NCBI GenBank assembly: GCA_018105865.1
Contig: CM030837.1
Location: 9,062,725 to 9,126,724 of the forward strand
Length of the DNA: 64,000 nucleotides
DNA from: Metaphire vulgaris
Taxonomy: Eukaryota > Annelida > Clitellata > Crassiclitellata > Megascolecidae
Reading direction: 5' to 3'
The translations under genes and the position numbers were made by a program. The notes below the pieces were generated by a model. That model was not told where the DNA came from. It saw nothing but the letters and a program-made list of their open reading frames with translations, and ran no database searches. This document shows, one piece after another, positions 52,430-63,010 of the stretch; within the stretch, counting starts at the first letter, position 1, and every line of letters begins with the position of its first letter.

Positions 52430-55260
52430 GTGTCAGGGTATGGAAAACCACTGAACTGTTTTTATGTAAATGCTAGGAGTTTGATTGGGGTTTTTAAAAT
52501 GGCCGAGTTGGAGATGCAAGTAAAAGTTATGAGTCCAGACATTATCGGAATCACAGAATCGTGGGCCAAGTGTGACATTGATGATACCGAACTAAATTTA
52601 CAGGGATATGCTATGTTTAGAAAAGATAGGGAAAACCAGAGCAGCAAAGGTCATGGAGCAGGAGGGGTACTACTTTACATTAAAGAAGGCTTGCATGCCA
52701 TGGAGCGAACAGACATAGAAAATGATCACTTCAAGGAGCATATATGGTGTGAAATCAGAAGTCACCGAGAGAAAATATTGGTAGGGGTTTGTTACAGAAC
52801 ACCAAGTGCTATGGAAGAATCAGATAATGGAATGTTTGCTTTATTGAACAGGGTATCAAGAGAAAATGTTGTTATAATGGGTGACTTTAATTATCATGTA
52901 GACTGGGAAATGCTGGATACAGAGAGATCATGTGATAGGAAATTTCTGGACTGTGTCAATGATAATTTTCTGTTTCAGCATGTGACAAGGCCAACAAGAG
53001 GCAACAACATATTAGACCTGGTTCTAACAAGAGAGGAGAATATAGTTTCCAACGTGGAGGTTGGGCAGAATTTTGCAACAAGTGATCACCAAATGGTCAG
53101 TTTTACTATTAACTTTGGGATTGGTCAACAAAAGCAGTTTCTGGATAGACGTAACTTTTTTAAGAGAGAATATGACCTGGCAAGGAAGATGATTACAGAA
53201 ATGGATTTGGAGAGGGAGATAACAGGAAAAGACACCGAGGAAGGCTGGAGCATATTTACCAAATGTATGTCCAAAGTCATAGAATTGACCATTCCCAAAC
53301 AGAAGAAAATTAATAACAAACTTCCTTGGATAACAAGAGAAGTGCAACGAAAAAGAAGGGCGAAAAATAAAGCGTGGAGGAAACTAAGTAAACTCAGATT
53401 AGCAAGTAAAGGAAATGAGCAGAATCAGCACAGACTTAAGATCTTGGAGGAACAGTATACTCAGAAAAGAAAAGCATCAGCAGTTACTAACAAGATGGCT
53501 ATTGCAAATTTTGAAGGTAGATTAGCAAAAAATATAAAACAGAACAGTAAAAGTTTCTACAAATATTGTAATAGAAAGTTGAGATGAAAGGACACAGTCG
53601 GTCCCCTCTTGGACAGCGCAGGATGTGCAATAACAGACGATGTAGAAACTGCACAGATTCTAAATAACTATTTTTGTTCAGTATTTACAGAGGAAAATAC
53701 AAATACTATGCCAGAAGCCAAAATTGTGTTTGATGGAAATGAAGAAGAAATGCTAACAGATATAGTGTGTACAAAAGAATGTGTTATCAAGGTTTTGACC
53801 AATTTAAAGACAGACAAGAGCCCAGGATTAGATGGCTTACATCCAAAGTTTTCTTTCGAGGTTGAAATGAAATAGGACATGCAATTGCTTTGATAATCAA
53901 TGAATCACTCAGAACTGGAGTAGTACTGCAAGACTGGAGAGACGCATTAGTCAGCCCACTGTTCAAGAAGGGAAAACGAAGTGAACCAAGCAATTACAGA
54001 CCAGTGAGCCTAACATCTGTAATCGGTAAAGTTATGGAAAAAATACTGAAAGAAAGCATTTTGGAACATTTGACTAGGCATAAAATTGTTAAAGATAGTC
54101 AGCATGGATTTACAAAGGGGCGTTCATGCCTGACCAACCTGTTGGACTTTCTGGAGGAGGTTTTTGATAAGCTAGACAAGGGCAAGGCAGTAGACATAAT
54201 ATATTTAGATTTTGCCAAAGCTTTTGATAAAGTACCCCATATAAGGCTGGCTGACAAACTGAAGTCCTGTGGAACAAGGGGCAATATTCTCAGATGGATT
54301 GAAAATTGGTTGAAGGGAAGAAGACAGAAGGTTGGCATTAGGGGATGCTATTCGCAATGGGCAAGAGTTATCAGTGGAGTGCCTCAGGGCTCAGTGCTTG
54401 GGCCATTGCTTTTTCTAATATATATAAATGATATCTATGAAGGATTACTGTCCAAAATTTCAAAGTTTGCCGATGATACAAAGTTATGCAGAAATATAGA
54501 CTCGGAGGATGATGCAAAAATTTTACAAGAAGATCTAAGAAAATTGTTTCAGTGGTCTGTGGACTGGCAGATGCTTTTCAATATTGATAAATGTTCTGTA
54601 ATGCATGTTGGGAAGTCTAATAATGGTAATGAATATTCTTTAGGGGGGAAGGTTCTAACCACAACAGAAAAAGAAAGAGACTTGGGGATAATCACCCATA
54701 GAAGTATGAATCCATCTCACCAATGCATGGAGGCAGCAAAAAAGGGAAACCAAATGTTGGGAATGGTGAAAAGGACAATTGTGAGTCGTGACAAAGAGAT
54801 AATCATTAAACTTTATAAGTCATTAGTAGTAAGGCCTCATCTGGAATACTGTGTTCAGGCTTGGAATCCATTCTTGAAAAAAGATATAGAACTTTTAGAA
54901 AAAGTGCAAAGACGAGCAACGAAGATGGTCAATGGGTGCCATAATTTAAGCTATGAAAAAAGACTTCAATATTGTGGACTGACAACATTAGAAAGGAGAA
55001 GAGAAAGAGGGGATTTGATAGAAACATACAAAATAATGACTGGGAAAGTAGATGTGCCATATGATCGATTCTTTACATTGGCACACTATAGCAGCACAAG
55101 AGGCCACAAGTGCAAAATGTTTAAGCAGAGAGTTGGTCCAAGAAAGAAAAACTTTTTTAGTGCAAGGGTTGTGGACAAATGGAACAGTTTGGACGAGGTG
55201 GGAGTGACAGTTGAAACAGTGAACGGATTCAAAGGCTATCTAGATAAACTAGGTTATTGA
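52430..55260 (+). CDS. CR1-like ORF2: APE endonuclease + reverse transcriptase (two breaks)
   Basis: Endonuclease (about 52440-53110): FYVNARSL, IIGITESWA, GVCYRTPS, VVIMGDFNYHVDW and ATSDHQMVSF, the expected APE motifs. Connector to 53584, then TGA at 53585; the same frame continues to about 53870 (KSPGLDGLHP), where a frameshift leads to the RT frame 53890-55260: SNYRPVSLTSVIGKVMEK, IIYLDFAKAFDKVPHI (motif A), ISGVPQGSVLGPLLFLIY (motif B), SKFADDTKLCRN (motif C), VRPHLEYCVQAWNP, EKVQRRATKMV and a W.SL C-terminal block. It needs the TGA and one frameshift to be resolved, so it is nearly but not fully intact. Confidence 0.93.
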
Positions 55261-55690
55261 ATGCAGATGGTTACATAAGTGGTTTTCACACAGGCTTACT
55301 TAGCCTCCTAAACCACTTAAAATCACATTATTATTATTATTATATATATCCACGAGGTCTGCAAATAAATGCCTTCTTGAAATTCCCTTTCGTCGCACTA
55401 AATCTGGGTGTAGGGCTTTTATAGTTATGCATCTCCATATGTCTGGAACTCCCTTCACCTTGATATTCGGATGGCCTCTTCTCAAGATATTTTTAGGCGT
55501 CACCATAAAACATATTTATTTCCTCCTTAAGTCTTGGTATTGCCCTGACTGATTTCTGGTTTTTGACCTGGACCGAATCGACCATTCTCAGCTATAGTTT
55601 GTTCTGCCGATGAGCACTGCGGTTTGTGGTCTGAGGCCGCGTGAGGCGTCCCCGATGAACACCTATGTGTTGAAATGGACGATAAAATTA

Positions 55691-56414
55691 AATTAATAAT
55701 ATCTTGTTAAATGTCAAATATATGATGATGAGGAAAAATGATTATTTTATTTAGTAATTAGCCTAAGCAAAGAGAGGGAAAGTAGAGTGATGGTTAGTTT
55801 CTCGTAGCATAGCCCTAGTCCTACACTCACCACCATGGAATAATTTGCGCAGATGCTGTATTAATTATCGGGCCGACACTGTTTGTGTATCGAGTCCCAC
55901 CAGAAGACAATAAAAGAGTTGTAGACGCGAGAACTTCGTGTGCCTGGGATACGAGCTTTGCTTAGCAATGTAAATCTGGAAGCGTTCGAGTTCTAGGGAG
56001 AATACAGTGACCAGAGAGAGATGGCATTCCAGTTGTAAAGACGTATCCTTTCTCAATGGTCTAGTTACCCATCCAGTGGCTATTCTAGCTAGAGAGTAAC
56101 ACGGGGACCACTTTTTTTTCCATCCCGCGCCCAAACATTTCTCCCCGTCCTCACCCCATCCCCGCATTGCTTCTCCCAGTCTCCGCCCATCCCCGCGGCA
56201 TTTTTCACCATCCCCGCCCCAGACTTTTCCGTCCCCTCATTGTCCACGAGGTAAGCCATTAACATAAGTTAACAAAAACACTTATTGTAATATGCTACTA
56301 CGTACAGTATTTGTTTCTAAATTATAACGTTATGGTTTTGACTGTTAAATGGTAATATAACTAGAGTCTGAGTCCATGAACAAAAAAGATTGACAGCAGC
56401 ATCAACACTCAGCT
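55691..56414. other. No recognised gene
   Basis: A pyrimidine-rich CCCCGCCC/CATCCCCGC tract runs from 56125 to 56235 after a CAGTGGCTATTCTAGC hAT-like end at about 56074; no right partner found. No coding potential recognised. Confidence 0.4.
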
Positions 56415-56505
56415 CAGTGGCGTAGCGTGACTTTCGGGATACCAGAAGGCATCCTTGATATGGGGGCCCCTATAGGATATGGTTGGCCCCCATAGTCTAA
56501 TATAG
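56415..56505. mobile_element. Truncated hAT-like terminus
   Basis: Starts CAGTGGCGTAGCGTGACTTT, nearly the reverse complement of the right end of the 716-1040 MITE. No second end or duplication found; the sequence becomes unrelated after about 56505. Confidence 0.5.
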
Positions 56506-56894
56506 ATTACACCGTTCTAAAAATAAGGTTTACTCCCTAATTCAATAAATTCACTGGTCAACAAGGTTTTTGTTTCCTGTGCAATTTCTGGTGTTCCAGG
56601 TAGATTTTGTCATGCTGATTACAGGAATAATTTTGAAATTTTCCTACCACGTAAGTTTTTTGAGAAAAAGCTGATTTTAAATTTTAAAATTATAAGAATT
56701 TTAAAATCGTGGTTTTCGAGAGTTATCTGAGTTATGGGTTTTCAGGTTAGGCAAGAATCTTATGTGACCGCCATAACAGATGTAATATGCACTGCTGGTT
56801 CACTTAACTACATGGATTTTGAAAATTAGTATAATTAGGCATGTCCAGACATGCCCAGACGCGCCCAAACCTGTCTTCAAGACTACATGCCTAG

Positions 56895-59190
56895 TAGGGT
56901 GATTCTAAAAAATAAAATTTTGAATTTTAAATCGGCCAACCCCCCATATTTTTCCATTTGATATTAATGACTTGTGGTAATTTTTTCAGATTTTAAAAAA
57001 ACATTTAGGACGCACAATCACAGTGAAGTTTTAAGTATGAGTCATTCCAAGTCAATTCAACAAATGGCTCCAGGTCAACCATCTCAAAAATTTATGAAAT
57101 TCACCACACTTGTTCCTCAAGCATCCAAGTGAAAGTTTACAAAATTTTAGCCTGCTCTCTTGAGTAGTTTTTGAGATATTCAACTTTTATTGCACCTAGA
57201 GGGCCGTTTTTGGGCGTTTCACGCCAGCCGCTTAAATTTGTCACAAATTCAGACCCCTATAACTTCAGAAATATCATAGCTAGAAAGCTGAATCTTTCTG
57301 GACTTACTCATTACTAGTATTGTTTTACAAAACAAGACCAGAACTTTGTCTCTGACAAAACTGTACTCCCTGCAGAGTCACAAAAATAGAAGAAAAAATT
57401 TGCACCTTTCCTGCTATTCAATGTTTAGGTCTCCAAAGGGAACCTTTCTCTTTATTTCAGAGTTGTGACTTTTATTCCATAAACTGTCCAGTAGCTATAT
57501 TTTATTTCAGTGCAAACAGAATTTTCATATTGTTACTCCCTGAATTTTTACTGGTTCTTAAAAATATGTTCAAAGGTCTATGACGAATATTGGCTTAGAG
57601 TGTGAAAATGGCCAAGTGGGACAGGTGGTGGCTTAAAATGAATGGTATCACTAAATAGAGCACATTCATTGCTACAATATATCCCAAATGTGTTATGGTA
57701 CTTTTTCATTAAGATTTTTAATAAATTTTCAAATTTATGACTTTTTAAAAGTTAAGTTTAGCACGTCGTGTTGTAGATGTGATTCAAGGAGACCACAAAC
57801 TCCACTTTAACTCCTGTGTTTAAAGCAGTGGTATCAAAACATATTCCTTTAATGTGATCTTGCAAACCCCATTCATTCACAGTATTTATGGTTGCATAAG
57901 TCATGCACTCATCCGTTCCACTGTATAGTTTAGGAACAGAGAGCAGTTTAATGATGTCATCACCAGCTACAAAACTTGGCAAGCAATCTACATGTTCTTT
58001 GCCAGGAGTTGCCAGAGCAGTGAAATCATCCATAATTTTAACATCCCAGTGCAAGACTAGTGGTACCATTGGCTTGAGACTAGATTTAATTTCTAACGCT
58101 ATTTCCTTGCGATATCTCATCCTTGCATGCCGGATAGCACTGTAACTAGTTATTAGATGTGAAGAAACTTTTTGAAGCCGACTTGTTGATGTCATGGCAA
58201 CAAATGCTGCATTTCAATTACTGGTGTTGCTACGATCCAAGGCAGCTTCAGCTTATGCGGTTACTACCGGAACTTTGCCTCATTTTCTAGTAGTTTTGTT
58301 TGGAGGCAACTCTGGCTCCAAATCTTTGCTGTCTTTGTCCTTGCTGCGGCTTCTAAATGAACTTTTGCGACAGCCACTGTTTCCTTGTGATACAGCAGAC
58401 TAATTTAGCTGTTCTTGCTACCTCAACCACTTTTCACTTCAGAACACGATCTTCTTTGAGTGCAAGCTTGCAATCAACCCCACCATGGAACCATGACGAC
58501 CTTTTCCCTGTGTGCGGCCAGAAACTTGAGGTCTTCGTAATCTTTGATCATTGCTGTGGCATTTTGGTGTGCTATGCCAAATAGGTCGAGCAGGCTTTCT
58601 TAAAACAAACTCGAATTGGACAAATTTTTCTGAGATTTACGATTTACTAGTTTCCTCGTGCCCTTCCACTTGCTGTGTAGCTTTCTAAGTGCTCAGTTAC
58701 ATGATTGGGTGCTTTTGTCGTAATTCTACCCTTTCACCAAATTGGTAGTAGTAGTTCAGTTGTTTTTTTCAATACAGTCTTAGAGAAACATTGTATTAAT
58801 TATCGTCATGAAAATGAAACAAGACTTGAAGCACTTCTCCACGAGAAGGAAGCTTAGCATTGTTGAAGTCCTCTCTCATATTTCTAACAAGCCAGATGGT
58901 GCAAGCTGAAGGATTGCTTTTCAGTTTCAATATTCACATGTCAGACATGCAAACCATAAAAACAATCATTAATCTAATTACAAGTTACATGTTTTTATTC
59001 CAATAATAAGAAATAACATGAAAATGCTATAATGTAGCGGCTTTGATTGCTTTGTGCCAGTCCTAAACTTTGAAATACTTGATGTTTTTCTTCTTTTCTG
59101 TTAATGTTGTATCAAATGTAAAAAATCTAAACCTTGGCCAAATAAAAAAAAACATAGAATTTTTTTTGCATTGCAGTAAGAATCACCCTA
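56895..59190. mobile_element. TAGG-terminal DNA transposon, copy B, TSD ATGCCTAG
   Basis: Starts TAGGGTGATTCTAAAAAAT and ends AGTAAGAATCACCCTA (inverted over 12 bases). Exact 8-bp flanks ATGCCTAG (56887-56894, 59191-59198). The non-coding block 57039-57560 is recognisably similar to 20774-21290 of copy A. The transposase-like remnant is on the minus strand, so its orientation relative to the non-coding block is opposite to copy A. An 8-bp duplication fits hAT or P-like elements, but the TAGGGTG end is atypical for both in my knowledge. Confidence 0.85.
57758..58620 (-). pseudogene. DDE-like transposase fragment, copy B
   Basis: The minus-strand frame 58195-57758 contains SSLKPMVPLVLHWDVKIMDD, GKEHVDCLPSFVAGDD, LLSVPKLYSGT and GICFDTTALNTGV. 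The HWD and FDTT aspartates are candidates for a catalytic triad. A degraded upstream part with YLFGIAHQNATA-like sequence reaches about 58620. It overlaps in content with copy A (DTT.NTG), where the frame is plus. The C-terminal part is missing. Confidence 0.6.
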
Positions 59191-59312
59191 ATGCCTAGCA
59201 TGTATTGTTGCTATGGTTACGCAGGCAAATTCTTATAAATTTGATGAGATATAACTGTTTAGTTAAAGGCTGTGAATTGAATATATTAACTAATTTAATT
59301 AAAGTTTCTGAA

Positions 59313-61035
59313 ATGTCGCGTCGATGTCGCAATAGCAGTGACACGTTCTGCTACATCCGTGGAGAGTTTACGTTGAAATCACAGAAGCGGAGTATGACAG
59401 CAATCATAAAGAAAGGATATGAGTTATACTTTGGATGCAAAATTGGCGACCAGGACAAAGTATGGGCACCTCATATATGTTGTTCGTCTTGTGCTACCAG
59501 TCTGCGAGCTTGGCTTGCAGGTAAGCGTCCATCCATGCCATTCGCCATACCAATGATATGGAGGGAGCAGAATAATCATGTAACGAATTGCTATTTCTGC
59601 ATGACGAATGTTACAGGATTTTCTTCAAAGAATAGGAAGTCTATTGAGTATCCTAACCTTGCCTCGGCAATGAGACCAGTTCCACACGACGAGAGTCTTC
59701 CTGTTCCAAACCCCCCAAGTTTTGGACACTGGAGGATGAGGACGAGCATGCAGAGACAGATGAAATGCTGCAGATAGTTGATGATTCAGCTACGGAAGAC
59801 CCAGAGTTTGAGCCATCGACATCCAGCAATCCTCATTTGATTTCTTAGGCAGAGCTCAATGATCTGGTCAGAGACTTAGATTTGTCAAGAAATCAAGCAG
59901 AATTGCTTGGATCTAGGTTGCAAGGATGGAATCTGCTCTCTCCAGGTACAAAAATTTCAGTATTTCGTAAACGGCATGAAGACTTGACTCGATTCTTCAA
60001 AAAAAATCGACAGTCTTACTTTTTGCATTGACATTGATGGATTGCTTTCTGCTTTCGGCTGTTAGCACAATCCATCCGAATGGCGACTTTTTGTTGACTC
60101 TTCGCTGTTAAGTTTAAAGGCTGTTTTGCTGCACAATGGCAATTCATACCCTTCAGTACCCATTAGACGTGCTGCTTACATGAAGGAAACATATGAGAAC
60201 ATGCAGCTGCTATTGAAACACATAGAATACTCGAGATACAACTGGAATATATATGGAGATCTGAAAGTTGTTGCAATTCTACTCGGTCTGCAGCTAGGCT
60301 ACACCAAGTACTGCTGCTTTCTTTGTGAGTGGGACAGCCGAGCTAGAGATTCACATTATGTGAGAAAGGTCTGGCCACCTCGCAGGGACTTGGTTCCAGG
60401 ATAGAAGAACGTTAAACATGATCCTCTCGTTGATCCGAAGAACATTTATCTCCCACCTTTGCACATCAAACTTGGGATAATGAAAAACTTTGTCAAAGCA
60501 ATGAACAAAGAAAGTGAAGCCTTTACATACTTACGACAGAGGTTTCCACACACCAGTGATGCTAAAATAAAAGAAGGCGTTTTTGTTGGCCCACAGATTC
60601 CAGAGATGCTCAAGGACAGTCACTTTGAGGGCCTTCTGTAGGGTGCCGAGCATGTTGCCTTTTGAGGGCCTTCTGCAGGGTGCCGAGCATGTTGCCTGGA
60701 CAGCCTTCAGGGATGTTGTTGCTAACTTTCTGGGCAACTATAAGGCGCCAAACTATGTTGAACAAGTTGGCAATCTGCTACAAGCTTACAAAGCAATGAA
60801 ATGCAACATCTCACTGAAGATACACTTCCTTCATTCTCACTTGGACTTCTTCCCGGACAATCTCGGCGCCGTCAGTGATGAACATGGTGAAAGATTTAAC
60901 AAAGACATTGCCAGCATCGAGAAATGCTACCAGGGAAAGTGAAGTCCGTCTATGCTCGGAGACTACTGTTGGTCACTGATACGTGAAGCACAGGACAGTG
61001 ACTACAAACGAAAATCTACAGCAAAACATTTCTAA
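59313..61035 (+). pseudogene. WAPH-motif (ZAD-like) protein, copy 2
   Basis: Starts MSRRCRNSSDTFCYIRGEF. In order: LYFGCKIGDQDKVWAPHICC (two cysteine pairs, CC..CATS), FAIPMIWREQNNHVTNCYFC, AMRPVPHDESLPVPNPP, then after a 1-base shift NDLVRDLDLSRNQAELLGS, AVLLHNGNSYPSVPIRRAAY, VVAILLGLQLGYTKYCCFLC, WDSRARDSHYVRK, VFVGPQIPEMLKDS, LGNYKAPNYVEQVGNLLQ, LDFFPDNLGAVSDEHGERFN and LIREAQDSDYKRKSTAKHF. Disabling changes: 1-base shift near 59715, TAG at about 59847, a 37-bp tandem duplication at 60624-60697 and TGA at about 60939. The C-x2-C and HGERF blocks are strongly conserved across invertebrate genomes. Function unknown; the multi-copy state suggests a mobile gene. Confidence 0.75.
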
Positions 61036-61679
61036 TTTTCTCATGTCTTGTCATTATTGCCTAGATCCTTCCATAGGATTATGTTGCAGAAGACGTTACA
61101 ATACTAAATGATAAATTGTCGATTTCTTAAAAACCTTACGTGATACAGAAATTCTAATTTCATATTTGTGTTCAGCAAGTCAAAATCTATTAGTTTCACC
61201 AAAATTTGTAGAGGAAACAAAAACTTGCATAAAATTTTTTGACCAGTGTTATGTCAACAAATTTTGGGCAATTGTTGACCCCTCCCCTTCTTCTCTTGTC
61301 ATCAACTGTCAACTTTCAGTGACCCCCCCTATACTGGTATTTATGCCAAAAACTTTTGACCCCCCTACTAAGACCAGTGACAGGTACCCATAAAAAGTCG
61401 AGAAGGTTATTTTTGCAGTGATGATACCTTTCCCCCTTTCTTTTGTTCATCAAGTGTCATAATGTGGTGCTGATGACTCTTTTTTGCTTGTCAGGCTTTT
61501 TTCCGCTGTAATAAATAGTATTCCATTAAATTTCCTATTTTTTATCATTTGTAAAAAAATTAAATTGTTGACGTCAACTTCTCTTGACCCCCCACCTTCC
61601 CCTGTCAACCTTTTCAAAACGCTCCCCCTATTTTGTTGACGTAATTAATGGACAGCCCCATAAAAGAATGTGTGACAAC
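61036..61679. other. No recognised gene; GACCCCCC tract
   Basis: GTTGACCCCTCCCC-like and GACCCCCCTA-like words recur at 61268-61370 and 61575-61640. CTTTTTTGCTTGTCAGGCTT at 61478-61500 resembles the small-element core seen elsewhere. No coding feature. Confidence 0.4.
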
Positions 61680-61870
61680 ATAATTATTAGAAGGCACCAG
61701 CAAACAAGGCAGACCAAAAGTAACTTGGTAAGATAACATCACTAAGACAAATGGGCATTCTGGATCTGGCCTTCAACACACAGTTCAGAACAGAAACAGA
61801 TGGAGGTCACTTAGATGCTTGCACAGTCGACTGCTGCATAGCGTTGATGGCATTTGATATGACATGACTA
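61680..61870 (+). pseudogene. LINE C-terminal tail remnant
   Basis: The plus-strand translation shows GRPKVTW.DNITKTNG, GLQHTVQNRNRWRSL and RLLHSVDGI, which fit the 'GRP..tW.dNI........A.dR..W' end of RTE-like LINEs. No RT motifs. 61871-62192 after it has no recognised feature. Confidence 0.5.
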
Positions 61871-62192
61871 GGTTCATGCTATTATTATTGTTATTGTCTG
61901 AATTATCAAAACCACAAAGATGTTGAAAACCCATTAATAAATCTTTAGTCAATAGTTAGTCAGATTGTTTTGTTGTTGGTAAAACTATTCTGAAATTATT
62001 TGCAAAGGAACTGACTTGCTTGTAAATGTTCTGGTATGTAGAATATGGAAAAGCATACTTTAACTTGCATTTTATACCTGCTATACAATAGATGAATCAA
62101 CATAATGCAATTAATGACATGTCAGACTAACAAAATTAAATTACTTTAATTACTTTGCACCAAATACAGTGCAGCTACTAAATGAAAAGCAA

Positions 62193-62431
62193 TCATAATG
62201 TGTCAAGTGTAAATGTAGAAATAATGAAAGAACGGCAAATGGGGCAGTTTATAAGACGTATACAGCATTCAGCACAAACACAAGCATGACGACAAGGCAG
62301 GATTGCCTTTTCCACAGGTGCAGCTTGGCAAACAGAACAGAGTGAGCAGTGAATACTGTTAACTGTAGCAGAATATGCATCTGATGACCACGTAAATGCA
62401 TGTTCTTCAAGTCCACACATGTACAATTGCT
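62193..62431 (-). CDS. RING-finger terminal exon (CGRRF1-like)
   Basis: The minus-strand frame ends HCSLCSVCQAAPVEKAILPC and continues CRHACVCAECCIRL, INCPICRSFI and a stop. The C-x2-C, C-x-H-x-C, C-x2-C and CPxC cysteine/histidine pattern is a C3HC4 RING. Spacing, the LPCRH core and the FI..TF tail resemble CGRRF1 more than other RING proteins I know. The reading begins after GCATTTACAG, a good splice acceptor, so this is likely the last coding exon of an E3 ubiquitin ligase gene; earlier exons are not recognised. Clean frame and no stops favour a host gene. Symbol left empty because orthology was not tested. Confidence 0.7.
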
Positions 62432-62441
62432 GTAAATGCAA

Positions 62442-62803
62442 TATAATATTTTGTAAATTCAGTCTGTATCTAAAGGCTGAAATTTAGATCAATTTTGCTA
62501 ATATATATTTTTGTGACATTAAGAAAAATCAATCAGGCATCAAATTTGCAACGTGTATTAATTTACATTCATTTAAGTCAAATTTTGTATTCTATTACAA
62601 CCTCTAATTTTATATGAACTACCATGAATAAAGAAGACCTTGGAGCATCAGCTCTTTTTAAGGATATTTGGAAAAAGGACAGCAAGAAGAACATACTGCC
62701 AAAAATGTTGGAATACATCAAGTGTCCCATAAGGATGAGATTATAGCGGTACATATCATTTCCATGCCAGTTCAGTTCGACACCAGCTTATTTTGTTTGT
62801 CAA
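62442..62803 (+). other. No recognised gene
   Basis: A 42-codon frame at 62626-62744 (MNKEDLGASALFKDIWKKDS ...) is open but unrecognised. Otherwise AT-rich sequence, perhaps intron of the RING gene. Confidence 0.35.
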
Positions 62804-62932
62804 CAGTGGCATAGCCAGGATTTCCGGAAGAGGAGGGGGTTTGGTTTTGACCGAAAAATATTGACAAGCAAAAAAGGTAATCCTTGTCTTTCCTTCTTGT
62901 TTTTAACCCCAAACCCCTTGACTGCGCCACTG
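62804..62932. mobile_element. hAT-type MITE, degraded
   Basis: Starts CAGTGGCATAGCCAGGATTT and ends CTTGACTGCGCCACTG. GACAAGCAAAAAAGGT occurs inside. Flanks TTTGTCAA and ATTTACGG do not match, so the duplication has decayed or the element is rearranged. Confidence 0.6.
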
Positions 62933-63010
62933 ATTTACGGTAATTATACTGTATTTGCAATCTGCATACGATTTTGTGAATTTGAAAAAAACAGCAAAAC
63001 TATAGGCTAG

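Larger units (their letters stand above)
50419..55349 (+). mobile_element. CR1-like element B, nearly full length
   Basis: Comprises a 5' UTR (50419-50732), ORF1 (50733-51592), ORF2 (52430-55260) and a 3' UTR with a GTGGTTT...AAACCAC stem and ATT tail. It lies inside CR1-A and is flanked by CCAC (50415-50418, 55350-55353). Between ORF1 and ORF2 a hAT element has inserted (51672-52327). Only a few disabling changes are seen, so this is one of the youngest LINE copies in the window. Confidence 0.85.
46768..55690 (+). pseudogene. CR1-like element A (endonuclease + RT), multiply interrupted
   Basis: Segments: 46768-47229 (endonuclease start, GHLNIRSAASVSKS and LSLNETWFSP), 48196-50418 (ITGNFNIHV, then RT with LLDLSAAFDTIDHSILLH motif A, NGVPQGSVLGPLLF motif B, HVYADDTQLYVSF motif C and LHWLPIEQRIKFK) and 55350-55690 (YVWNSL...DIFRRH.KTYLF tail). 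Interrupted by a hAT element (47230-48187) and by CR1-B (50419-55349). Stops and frameshifts include TAA at 49301. The 5' end is truncated within the endonuclease N-terminus. Confidence 0.88.

Noticed and set aside
56074..56240. hAT-like element starting CAGTGGCTATTCTAGC
   Set aside because: No inverted right end and no 8-bp duplication within the next several hundred bases.
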